A DNA stretch of 20,063 nt, from the NCBI GenBank assembly GCA_002367635.1, contig DFDI01000107.1, positions 1,213-21,275 of the forward strand. The letters are read 5' to 3'. Source of the stretch: Betaproteobacteria bacterium UBA3031 (GTDB lineage: Bacteria > Pseudomonadota > Gammaproteobacteria > Burkholderiales > Eutrophovitaceae). This document shows positions 8,013 to 15,514 of the stretch, piece after piece. Below the pieces are notes generated by a model. It was not told the origin of the DNA. It did not search any database and worked only from the letters and a program-made list of their open reading frames with translations. Numbering within the stretch: the first letter of the stretch is position 1; every line of letters starts with the position of its first letter. A program made the translations under genes and the position numbers.

Positions 8013-8049
8013 GAGAACGTTAACTCAACAAATAGTCAGTTAAATTCTC
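8013..8049 (-). promoter_or_regulatory. Leader hairpin upstream of rpsA, candidate S1 autoregulatory element
   Basis: On the minus strand, GAGAA (8049-8045) pairs with TTCTC (8017-8013), and TTAACT (8043-8038) pairs with AGTTAA (8025-8020). They are separated by a small internal loop (T against CG) and capped by a 12-base loop. The element ends 14 bases before the rpsA ATG, which lacks a Shine-Dalgarno. In E. coli the rpsA start region is structured, has no good Shine-Dalgarno and is repressed by free S1. The same role here is inference from position and structure. Confidence 0.45.
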
Positions 8050-8071
8050 TCGATTAAAGTTAAAAAAACGC

Positions 8072-8099
8072 ATATTAAGCAAATTTGACACAATCAGAA
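8072..8099 (-). promoter_or_regulatory. Candidate sigma-70 promoter for rpsA
   Basis: On the minus strand a good -10 box, TAATAT (8077-8072), sits 16 bases after a weak -35 match, TTCTGA (8099-8094), which overlaps the cmk stop codon. It would start transcription near 8065, about 65 bases before the rpsA ATG and upstream of the leader hairpin. rpsA has its own promoters next to cmk in E. coli. The call rests on pattern only; readthrough from aroA-cmk is also possible. Confidence 0.3.
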
Positions 8100-10070
8100 C
8101 ATCGACCCATGACCAGCTTCTCGATACCTACTTTCGACAGCTTGGACAACTTCGTCGACACTCTTACCTGTACTATCAAGCTCAATTGCGGACTCTGCTT
8201 GACGCATCGGGGAGGAGCTTCGAGAACCATCATCAGCATCTCTTTTTTCCATCTCAGCGACAAGACCCTCCATTTTAACACGCCTATTACTTTCCACCAA
8301 CTGCAGAAAACGCCTTCTTGCTCGCTCCTCTAGAGACGCCGTAAGGAAAATTTTCAACTTAGCATCAGGAAATACTGTGGTTCCCATATCTCGGCCATCG
8401 GCTACCAACCCGGGTGCGCGACGAACATCTCTCTGTATCCGGTACAACCGACTTCTAATGGCCTCACTTTTGGCAACCTTACTCGCTGCCATAGAGACCT
8501 CTTCATCTCTAATCCGTTGTGACGCGTCCTCACCATTAACAAACAGCAGGCCACCAGAAAATTCCAGACTGATTCCATTAAGAAAGGTCTCAACTGAATC
8601 TTGATCGTCAAGGTCAAGATCTGCACCACTAGTCAAATAACAAAGCCCAATGCCTCGATATAACGCACCGCTATCGAGGTACGCAAAACCTAAACTCTTG
8701 GCGACTTTTTTCGCAACCGTGCCTTTACCCGACCCGCTAGGACCATCAATCGTAATCACTGGTGCTTGGAGCACCGTTTCTAAAATATCAAAGTAGTGTG
8801 GGAAAGTTTTGTTAACGCACATCGGGTCATTAATTGTGATGTTCAGCCCAGCAAGGCAAACAAGCGAGAAGCACATAGCCATACGATGATCATCATATGT
8901 ATCGATACAAACACCATCCGTCAGCAACAACGGCGGTTCAATCTCCAAGCTACTCACACCTTCATTTACAGTCGCCCCAAGTTTTCTAAGCTCCGTTGCC
9001 ATGGCAGACAAACGGTCAGTCTCTTTAACGCGCCAATTTTCAATGTTCCTTAGTTGACAAGGTCCGTCGGCGAATAGCGCGATCACTGCAAGCGTCATGG
9101 CTGCGTCTGGGATATGGTTTAAGTCCAAATTAAACGCTTTAACACGATTATTTTTTGGCATTGAAACAGATACGCCTTGGTCGGTCCAAGTCACGTCAGC
9201 ACCAATTTGGCCCAAGATATCCAAAAATTGAATATCTCCTTGAATACTATTTTGCGGAATATTTCCAACAATAATTGGCCCTCCTCCAAGAAGACCTGCC
9301 GCAAAAAAATAAGAGGCACTGCTTGCATCACCCTCAACTTCCAGAACGCTGGGATTACAGTAAGCCTGACCGCCTTCAATATGAAACTCTGCCCAATCAA
9401 CATTCCTCACCTGAACGCCAAACAACCTCATAAGGTCTAAAGTAATTTGAACGTATGGTTTAGATACTAATATGCCTGTAATTTTTATTGAAACAGGTTG
9501 GCCCAATAAGGGAAGCGCCAACAATAGGCCGGACAGGAATTGACTTGAGACATCACCACGTACTTCTATAGGCGCATCAATTTTTAGCGCGTCACTTTTT
9601 TTTATTTTAAGCGGCAAAAAACCATTTTGGTCCTCATAGCTGATATTCGCTCCCATAGCCTTTAGCGCATCGACCAAATCCACAATGGGTCGTTCATGCA
9701 TTCGGGGTACACCGCGAATATCGTATTCACCTTGCCCAAGCGCAAGTACAGGCACCAAAGATCGCACCGCAGTACCCGCATTGCCCAAGAATAGGTCCGC
9801 CAATTGGTTAGGGAACACACCCCCACATCCAGTTACGCTAGTCACGTCACCCGCAACAACGATCGTTAAACCTAAGGCGCGCAGTGCCTCGATCATGACT
9901 CGCGTATCGTCAGAATGAAGCAAACCCTTTATGTCGGTAACCCCGGTTGAAAGTGCAGCCAGAATAAGAGCACGATTCGAAATGCTCTTTGACCCCGGAA
10001 TTGTGACAGCCCCACCAGCACCATAAGGGGCTCTCAGAACGATCTTTTGGTCATCCCGAGAAAGAATCAT
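8094..10070 (-). CDS. aroA-cmk: Fused 3-phosphoshikimate 1-carboxyvinyltransferase / cytidylate kinase (AroA-Cmk)
   Basis: One uninterrupted 658-residue frame encodes two enzymes. Residues 1-432 are EPSP synthase (shikimate-3-phosphate plus PEP to EPSP): GSKSISNR (26-33), LFLGNAGTAVR (93-103), RMHERP (123-128), GDASSASYF (247-255), NHIPDAAMT (318-326), NWRVKETDR (345-353) and KTFPHYF (421-427). Residues 437-658 are cytidylate kinase (CMP/dCMP phosphorylation): P-loop DGPSGSGKGT (442-451), LDSGALYR (465-472), ADGRDMGT (557-564) and RDADDGSR (610-617). There is almost no linker (residues 428-436). Both halves keep their full length. GTG codons at V433 and V438 could allow separate Cmk initiation, but neither has a clear Shine-Dalgarno. 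ATG 10070 overlaps the tyrA stop as ATGA. The residue equal to E. coli AroA Pro101 is Ser104. The domain assignments are certain. Whether the chain stays whole in the cell is not visible. Confidence 0.96.
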   Translation of the reverse strand: MILSRDDQKIVLRAPYGAGGAVTIPGSKSISNRALILAALSTGVTDIKGLLHSDDTRVMIEALRALGLTIVVAGDVTSVTGCGGVFPNQLADLFLGNAGTAVRSLVPVLALGQGEYDIRGVPRMHERPIVDLVDALKAMGANISYEDQNGFLPLKIKKSDALKIDAPIEVRGDVSSQFLSGLLLALPLLGQPVSIKITGILVSKPYVQITLDLMRLFGVQVRNVDWAEFHIEGGQAYCNPSVLEVEGDASSASYFFAAGLLGGGPIIVGNIPQNSIQGDIQFLDILGQIGADVTWTDQGVSVSMPKNNRVKAFNLDLNHIPDAAMTLAVIALFADGPCQLRNIENWRVKETDRLSAMATELRKLGATVNEGVSSLEIEPPLLLTDGVCIDTYDDHRMAMCFSLVCLAGLNITINDPMCVNKTFPHYFDILETVLQAPVITIDGPSGSGKGTVAKKVAKSLGFAYLDSGALYRGIGLCYLTSGADLDLDDQDSVETFLNGISLEFSGGLLFVNGEDASQRIRDEEVSMAASKVAKSEAIRSRLYRIQRDVRRAPGLVADGRDMGTTVFPDAKLKIFLTASLEERARRRFLQLVESNRRVKMEGLVAEMEKRDADDGSRSSSPMRQAESAIELDSTGKSVDEVVQAVESRYREAGHGSMF

Positions 10071-10942
10071 TGTTTGGAGGCCCAGTTATTACGAGCGGCA
10101 GCAGCGGCGCCAAATATCCGCTGTAGAGCTCCATAATTTCCTGATTTCAATAATTCTCGAATAGTCTCAAGACTTGCGATGAATGATTCAACGTCATCGA
10201 CAATATGCTCATTGTTAGCCCGACAAATATCGACCCACATTTCAGAAGAGCTTCCAGCAATACGAGAAAAATCGCGAAACCCGCCTGCCGCAAAATCAAA
10301 CAATTCCTCAGAATCAGTTCTACGATTCATCATTTCAACTAAAGCATAAGAAACCACATGAGGCAGATGACTGACTGCAGAAAAAATCTTATCGTGCTTA
10401 TCTTCAGACATCGTGCTCACATGAGCACCACAGGATTGCCACAACTCTCTAACGGCACTTAAGGCTGAAGCGCGAGTTTGAGATAAAGGGCATAAAACTA
10501 CATTTTTTCCTACGAACAAATTTTCATCAGCAGCCTGGGCTCCCGCTTTTTCAGACCCAGCTATAGGGTGTCCAGGAACGACGAACCCGGCTCGCTCAGG
10601 AATGACCTTCTCCACCATTCGCGTGAAGTCACCCTTTGTGCTACCAACGTCCGTTATGATGGCGTGCGCATTGGTGCTCAATTTAATTTCATGCAAGACT
10701 GATTCGACTTGTTTCACCGGCACCGCGACTAACACCATGCTCGCGTTCGCGACCGCCGATCGAATATCTGTAGCTATCTCATCGATTAAGCCTGCCTCAA
10801 GCGCATAAGCCATATTTTTATGACTGCGGCCTACTCCAACGACCTTCCCTACTGAGCTATTGCGCTTTAACCGCGTTGCTACAGAACCTCCGATCAACCC
10901 GACGCCTATAATTGTGAGTTGTTCCAGGTAAAATTTTTCCAT
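10067..10942 (-). CDS. tyrA: Prephenate dehydrogenase (TyrA)
   Basis: Oxidative decarboxylation of prephenate (or arogenate) toward tyrosine. It is a free-standing 291-residue dehydrogenase without the fused chorismate mutase of E. coli TyrA. The Rossmann motif is GVGLIGGS (13-20). GHPIAGSEKAG (124-134) contains the conserved catalytic His125, and VSHLPH (190-195) is the second family signature, followed by AAGGFRDFSRIA (218-229) in the dimer domain. G38-R39 after the second beta strand suggests NADP rather than NAD, but this is weak evidence. ATG 10942 is 15 bases after the hisC stop. The stop overlaps the aroA-cmk start by 4 bases, so the two are coupled. In Pseudomonas TyrA is fused to AroA; here AroA is fused to Cmk instead. 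Confidence 0.96.
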   Translation of the reverse strand: MEKFYLEQLTIIGVGLIGGSVATRLKRNSSVGKVVGVGRSHKNMAYALEAGLIDEIATDIRSAVANASMVLVAVPVKQVESVLHEIKLSTNAHAIITDVGSTKGDFTRMVEKVIPERAGFVVPGHPIAGSEKAGAQAADENLFVGKNVVLCPLSQTRASALSAVRELWQSCGAHVSTMSEDKHDKIFSAVSHLPHVVSYALVEMMNRRTDSEELFDFAAGGFRDFSRIAGSSSEMWVDICRANNEHIVDDVESFIASLETIRELLKSGNYGALQRIFGAAAAARNNWASKQ

Positions 10943-10957
10943 AACCGTGGCTACCTG

Positions 10958-12067
10958 CTAGCGCTTTTCGCTAAGAACAGCTTCGAGCGCTTCGCAAAAT
11001 CGTTCATTTTCTTCCGTTGATCCAATGCTCACTCTTAGATGATTAGGGAGACCATAGCCTGCAAGCGGCCTGACAATAACCCCACGCCTAAGTAGCCGTT
11101 GATAAACTTCTATCCCTTCTTGATCAAACTCAAACGTCAAAAAATTACCACGAGAAGGGATAAACGCTAGACCTAACCTTTCAGCCAGAGACACGAATTG
11201 CTGCATACCAAGATCATTCATTCGTCCTGACTCTCGAACAAACTCGTCATCCAGTAACGCAGCACTCGCGGCGGCTAAGCCATAACTATTGACATTAAAA
11301 GGCTGACGAACTCGATTCAAGATTTCGGCGACACTGGGGTTGGTGATCCCGTAACCGACTCTAAGAGAGGCCAAACCGTATATTTTTGAAAATGTACGCG
11401 TTACAAGAAGATTCGGAAAACGCTTTACCCAGCTGACACTTTCCGACTGGAGCTCTGAGGGTAAATACTCGTAGTACGCCTCATCGAGAATAATCAAAAT
11501 ATGTTCTGGGACTTGTTCTATGAAATCAAGTATGTCCCGAGGTGAGAGAAATGTTCCTGTCGGATTATTAGGATTTGAGATAAAAATAACACAGGTATTC
11601 TCCTGAATGGCATCCAGCATTCGTGCAAGATCATGACCATAATTTTTTGCAGGTACTTCAACACCTTGAGCAGCGCGACTTTGCGTGGCAAGTTTATTGA
11701 CTACAAAACAATACTCCGAGTAAACCGCCGAGCGCGCTCGATCCAAGAAGGCAATAGAGGCAATCTCAAGGACGTCATTCGATCCATTACCCAGAATCAA
11801 ATAGTCGGAAGGAATGCCTAATTTTGCGCTTAACTGCCGCTTGAGTTCAAAGCCACTACCATCCGGATAGCGTGCCACCGCCTGTAACTGCTTACCCAGA
11901 GCTTCGATAACAGATTTGCTACAACCCAACGGATTCTCATTCGACGCCAACTTAACGATGGCAGCGGGATCAAGAGAGAACTCTCTTGCGAGCTCGTCTA
12001 TAGGCTTACCCGGCTGGTAAGGAGCAATAGTACGAACACAATCTAGCGGCGGGGGAGATTTTGTCAT
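10958..12067 (-). CDS. hisC: Histidinol-phosphate / aromatic aminotransferase (HisC-type)
   Basis: A PLP aminotransferase of fold type I. Its place between pheA and tyrA suggests work on phenylpyruvate, 4-hydroxyphenylpyruvate or prephenate, as for the second HisC copy of pseudomonads, as well as or instead of histidinol phosphate. From the chosen start it has 369 residues. SNENPLG (about 42-48) and RYPDG (66-70) are substrate and cofactor loops. SNPNNPTG (164-171) and DEAYYEY (195-201) are PLP contacts. The PLP lysine is K228 in TRTFSKIYGLA, with the phosphate-binding RVGYG soon after. The frame is open up to 12202, but the added residues overlap the end of pheA and precede the normal N-terminus (PPLDCVRTIAPYQPGKP), so ATG 12067-12065 is preferred. 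It lies 25 bases after the pheA stop with no clear Shine-Dalgarno. Confidence 0.92.
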   Translation of the reverse strand: MTKSPPPLDCVRTIAPYQPGKPIDELAREFSLDPAAIVKLASNENPLGCSKSVIEALGKQLQAVARYPDGSGFELKRQLSAKLGIPSDYLILGNGSNDVLEIASIAFLDRARSAVYSEYCFVVNKLATQSRAAQGVEVPAKNYGHDLARMLDAIQENTCVIFISNPNNPTGTFLSPRDILDFIEQVPEHILIILDEAYYEYLPSELQSESVSWVKRFPNLLVTRTFSKIYGLASLRVGYGITNPSVAEILNRVRQPFNVNSYGLAAASAALLDDEFVRESGRMNDLGMQQFVSLAERLGLAFIPSRGNFLTFEFDQEGIEVYQRLLRRGVIVRPLAGYGLPNHLRVSIGSTEENERFCEALEAVLSEKR

Positions 12068-12092
12068 GAAATTAAACGATGTGGCCCAGGGT

Positions 12093-13154
12093 TTAAACTG
12101 TCTTAGGATAAGATCCAAGTATTTTAAAAAATCCGGATTTAGACTGAATTTCAGACAATGCCGCTTGCATGACCTCATCATCCTTATGACCTTCCAGATC
12201 AATAAAGAACATATACTCCCAAAGTCCTAAACCCGAAGGTCTGGATTCAAGACGAGTCATGCTGATACCGTTTTCAGCTAAAGGCTCAAGCAAACTGAGA
12301 ATTGCACCCGGCTTGTGTTGGGCCGCGAGCACTATTGAGGTCTTGTCACTGCCCGATGTCCCAACCGCCGTTTTGGAAATAACACCAAAGCGAGTTGTGT
12401 TATCTGGCTTATCCTCAATCGATGAATGAATAACCGTCAACCCGAAATGCTCTCCAGCAATGCGTCCAGCAATCGCAGCGGAACGAGCTTCTGTAGCGAC
12501 CAATTTTGCGGCAGCAGCATTACTTGCTACCGGGATAAGATGCGCAGATGGAAAATGCTGCCCTAGCCACTTCTGACATTGTGACAAACTCTGTGAATGT
12601 GAGTAGATTTTTTCAATATTCTCAGGCTTTTCTTTGCTGAGTAAATTATGTCGTACAGGCAATCCGATCTCACCACACAGCTTCAATGAACTCTCGAAGA
12701 GCAAATCAAGCGTGCGACTAATCGCACCTTCAGTAGAGTTTTCTAGCGGGACAACTCCATAGGCTGCAACATCTGAACCAACGGACTTAAATACCTCATC
12801 AATAGTTGGGCAATAGATCAGGTTTATCTGTGAACCAAATTGCTTCAGCACGGCTTCTTCGCTGAACGTTCCTGCGGGACCTAAGCACGCAACACTGAGG
12901 AGTTCTTCCTGCGCTCGGCACGAAGAAATGACTTCTGTAAAGAGGTGAGAAATAGTGTCATTCGACAAGGGCCCGCGATTGTTCGCATGTAGCCTGCGAT
13001 GAACTTGGGCCTCTCTCTCAGGGCGATAAACGACTCCCTGCTTTTTCGCCTCCCCTACCTGCCGTGCAATTTCGGCACGCTTATTCAGTAGGTCCAAAAG
13101 CGAGTCATCAATGGCATCTATCTGCTGCCGCAGATCAGATATTTGGTCACTCAT
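12093..13154 (-). CDS. pheA: Bifunctional chorismate mutase / prephenate dehydratase (PheA)
   Basis: Makes prephenate from chorismate and phenylpyruvate from prephenate, the committed route to phenylalanine. Three domains are seen in order. An AroQ-type chorismate mutase spans 1-85 (LRQQIDAIDDSLLDLLNKR, RPEREAQV). The prephenate dehydratase spans about 88-265, with LGPAGTFSEEA (91-101), VPLENSTEGAI (135-145) and DNTTRF (251-256), whose Thr and Arg are catalytic. An ACT domain covers about 273-353, with PGAILSLLEPL (282-292) and ESRP (303-306), which together form the phenylalanine feedback site. Its 353 residues fit the family (E. coli 386, with a longer mutase end). ATG 13154 is 9 bases past the serA stop. 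The nearest GGAG is 14 bases upstream, inside the end of serA, so initiation is probably coupled. Confidence 0.97.
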   Translation of the reverse strand: MSDQISDLRQQIDAIDDSLLDLLNKRAEIARQVGEAKKQGVVYRPEREAQVHRRLHANNRGPLSNDTISHLFTEVISSCRAQEELLSVACLGPAGTFSEEAVLKQFGSQINLIYCPTIDEVFKSVGSDVAAYGVVPLENSTEGAISRTLDLLFESSLKLCGEIGLPVRHNLLSKEKPENIEKIYSHSQSLSQCQKWLGQHFPSAHLIPVASNAAAAKLVATEARSAAIAGRIAGEHFGLTVIHSSIEDKPDNTTRFGVISKTAVGTSGSDKTSIVLAAQHKPGAILSLLEPLAENGISMTRLESRPSGLGLWEYMFFIDLEGHKDDEVMQAALSEIQSKSGFFKILGSYPKTV

Positions 13155-13163
13155 ATCACGTCG

Positions 13164-14348
13164 CTAAGCTCCATTCAAGTAACGAACACGTTTCACGCCG
13201 TCGATGGCCTCAAGCGTAACCAAAATATCATCGCTAACTGGACTCTCCACGTCAACTAGGGTGATGGCAATCTCGTTCATTGATTTATTGATCATATTCT
13301 TGATGTTGAGCTTAGCATCACCCAGCACTGTTGATATCTGACTGACCATATGAGGAACATTTTCATTAATTACAACGATCCTGTAGAGGGACTCCCGGAC
13401 CATGGAAACATTAGGGAAATTGACCGAATTAACGACGTTACCATCTTCCAAGTAACCCCGGATCTGATCAACAACCATCGTCGCACAGTTTTCCTCAGCC
13501 TCGACCGTCGATGCCCCTAAATGTGGCAGCGCAATAACACCATTCACACCGATAAGCGAATCGTTCGGAAAGTCACAAATATATTGTTTTATTTTGTTCG
13601 CACGGAGCGCTTTTACCAAGGCCACGTTATCAACAACAGCTCCCCTAGAGAAATTTAACAAGACAGTGTTAGCGCTCATCAACGCCAAACACTCTTCATC
13701 AATTAGATTCCTAGTTGCATCGTTTAGCGGGACATGCAAGGAAATAAAATCAGAATCGCGCACTAGGCTAGTAATGGACCCTGCCTTAACCACTCCTGAG
13801 GGTAAGCCCCATGCAGCGTCGACGGTTATACCTGGGTCGTAACCGACCACTCTCATACCCAGTCTCAGAGCGACATCAGCAACTAAGCTGCCAATTTTTC
13901 CTAGTCCAATAATCCCCAACGTACGACCAGGCAATTCACGTCCCGCATATTTCTTTTTGCCCTCTTCTACGTTTTTCGCAAGCTCTCCATCAACCTTCAA
14001 ATTCCTAACAAAATCTATAGCTCCAACCAAATTCCTGCTCGACAACAACAAGCCCGAAAGAACCAATTCTTTCACAGCATTAGCATTGGCTCCCGGCGTA
14101 TTAAATACCGGCACACCCAAACCAGCCAAGCGTGCAATATCGATGTTGTTTGTACCCGCACCTGCTCGACCCACCGCCAGTAAACTTTCAGATGGCTCGA
14201 GCTCGAGCAAATTCGCGGATCGAACTAAGATTGCATGCGGGTCTTCAACACCAGACCCGTGAACATAGCAGTCTTTGGGGAGACGACTAAGTCCCACATT
14301 AGAAATGTTGTTTAAAGTTTGAATTTTAAAAATTTTATCTTGAGACAT
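13164..14348 (-). CDS. serA: D-3-phosphoglycerate dehydrogenase (SerA), short form with C-terminal ACT domain
   Basis: First step of serine synthesis: 3-phosphoglycerate to 3-phosphohydroxypyruvate with NAD. The 394 residues from ATG 14348 include RAGAGTNNID (61-70 of this start), NTPGANANAVKEL (83-95), the NAD-binding GIIGLGKIGS (145-154) with D171 after the second strand, NFSRGAVVD (232-240) with catalytic Arg235, and PHLGAST (275-281) with catalytic His276. A C-terminal ACT domain from about 324 would allow serine feedback. At the position of the usual catalytic Glu (DVFPxEP) the sequence reads DFPNDS, so the acid appears to be Asp. The frame continues upstream to 14378, but that part overlaps serC. 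ATG 14348 has AAGGA 8 bases upstream and lies 10 bases after the serC stop. SerC catalyses the next step. Confidence 0.94.
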   Translation of the reverse strand: MSQDKIFKIQTLNNISNVGLSRLPKDCYVHGSGVEDPHAILVRSANLLELEPSESLLAVGRAGAGTNNIDIARLAGLGVPVFNTPGANANAVKELVLSGLLLSSRNLVGAIDFVRNLKVDGELAKNVEEGKKKYAGRELPGRTLGIIGLGKIGSLVADVALRLGMRVVGYDPGITVDAAWGLPSGVVKAGSITSLVRDSDFISLHVPLNDATRNLIDEECLALMSANTVLLNFSRGAVVDNVALVKALRANKIKQYICDFPNDSLIGVNGVIALPHLGASTVEAEENCATMVVDQIRGYLEDGNVVNSVNFPNVSMVRESLYRIVVINENVPHMVSQISTVLGDAKLNIKNMINKSMNEIAITLVDVESPVSDDILVTLEAIDGVKRVRYLNGA

Positions 14349-14358
14349 TAAAAGTTCC

Positions 14359-15441
14359 TTAGCCGTGTTTCTTTTCAAAGTGCTGCATAAACCCTAGAAG
14401 CGCCTCGACGCCCTCAAGGGGCATCGCGTTATAGATGGACGCCCGTATACCCCCTACAGACCGATGCCCTTTTAACTGCAATAAGCCACTATCTTTGGCA
14501 TCTTTCAAAAAAAGATCTTCTAAACTTTCGTCATGAATTCTAAATGGAACATTCATACGTGACCGATACTGCTTATCAATTGGACTACGATAAAAGCCAG
14601 TTCGATCAATCTGATCGTAGATCATTGTTGATTTTTTGATATTCATTTGCTCAATTACGGATAACCCACCCATCTCATCAAGCCACTTAAAAACCAATCC
14701 GGAAACGTAAATCGCGTAAGTCGGCGGTGTATTAAACATTGACTCGTTATCGGATTGCACCGCGTAGCTAAACATCGAAGGTACTTCCGGTGAGACTCGC
14801 GCTAACAAATCCTTGCGAACAACTACAATCGTCAAACCAGCAGGGCCAATATTTTTCTGTGCCCCAGCATAAATTAGTCCGAACTGAGACATGTCTAGCG
14901 GCCTAGATAAAATATGCGAGGACATATCAGCAACCAACGGCGAGGGCAGATCTGACGGATAGTCATGAAACTCTACCCCGCCAATTGTCTCATTCGATGT
15001 GATGTGGACATAGCTCGCATCAGCACTCAAATTCCAACTATCAACCGAAGGGATCTCAGAGAAATTACCTTCCTCAGATGAGGCTGCAACATTCACTGTA
15101 CCGATCTTTTTACCTTCCTTAATCGCTTTCTTAGACCACTGCCCTGTACAGACGTAATCTGCAACTTTAGCGCCATGCAGCAAATTCATTGGGATCATTG
15201 AAAACTGCGTCGATGCCCCACCTTGCAAAAAAAGAACTTGGTACTCATCACCCAACCCTATCAGTGACCTCAAATTCTGCTCGGCATCCTCGGCAATGCT
15301 TAAGAATTCCTTGCTGCGATGACTCATCTCCATCACAGACATGCCAGAGCCTGACCAATCAAGCATTTCCTCTCGAGCTTGCTCTAATACTACTTTGGGC
15401 AACACAGCAGGACCTGCACTAAAGTTATAAATCGTGTTCAA
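14359..15441 (-). CDS. serC: Phosphoserine aminotransferase (SerC)
   Basis: Converts 3-phosphohydroxypyruvate and glutamate to phosphoserine, and in many gammaproteobacteria also serves pyridoxal-phosphate synthesis. It is a 360-residue PLP enzyme (E. coli 362). NFSAGPAVLP (6-15) opens the chain, QGGASTQF (73-80) binds the cofactor phosphate, D172 in ADMSSHILSRP contacts the pyridine ring, and K196 in YAGAQKNIGPAG is the PLP lysine. RSMRNVPF-like RSRMNVPF and KGHRSVGGIRASIYNAMP near the end are family signatures. The start codon is TTG (15441-15439), fixed by AGAGG 6 bases upstream and by the family N-terminus. An ATG 5 bases upstream (15446) is in another frame and stops after two codons. 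It follows gyrA across a 73-base gap that holds a strong hairpin. Confidence 0.97.
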   Translation of the reverse strand: MNTIYNFSAGPAVLPKVVLEQAREEMLDWSGSGMSVMEMSHRSKEFLSIAEDAEQNLRSLIGLGDEYQVLFLQGGASTQFSMIPMNLLHGAKVADYVCTGQWSKKAIKEGKKIGTVNVAASSEEGNFSEIPSVDSWNLSADASYVHITSNETIGGVEFHDYPSDLPSPLVADMSSHILSRPLDMSQFGLIYAGAQKNIGPAGLTIVVVRKDLLARVSPEVPSMFSYAVQSDNESMFNTPPTYAIYVSGLVFKWLDEMGGLSVIEQMNIKKSTMIYDQIDRTGFYRSPIDKQYRSRMNVPFRIHDESLEDLFLKDAKDSGLLQLKGHRSVGGIRASIYNAMPLEGVEALLGFMQHFEKKHG

Positions 15442-15474
15442 AACATACCTCTAAAACGTGAATATTTATCAATC

Positions 15475-15502
15475 TGAGGTGCCAATAGACGTTGGCACCT
15501 CA
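15475..15502 (-). terminator. 11-bp perfect hairpin between gyrA and serC, possible weak terminator or attenuator
   Basis: TGAGGTGCCAA (15475-15485) and TTGGCACCTCA (15492-15502) form a perfect 11-bp stem around the 6-base loop TAGACG. It begins 12 bases past the gyrA stop. Read on the minus strand the stem is followed by GATTGATAAATATT, which is AT-rich but has no T run. It may therefore end only part of the gyrA transcripts, or protect the 3' end, while letting some polymerase reach serC. Confidence 0.6.
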
Positions 15503-15514
15503 CTCATAAGAGAT

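Noticed and set aside
12068..12202. 45-residue N-terminal extension of HisC
   Set aside because: It overlaps the coding end of pheA and lies before the conserved HisC N-terminus. ATG 12067 gives a normal 369-residue protein.
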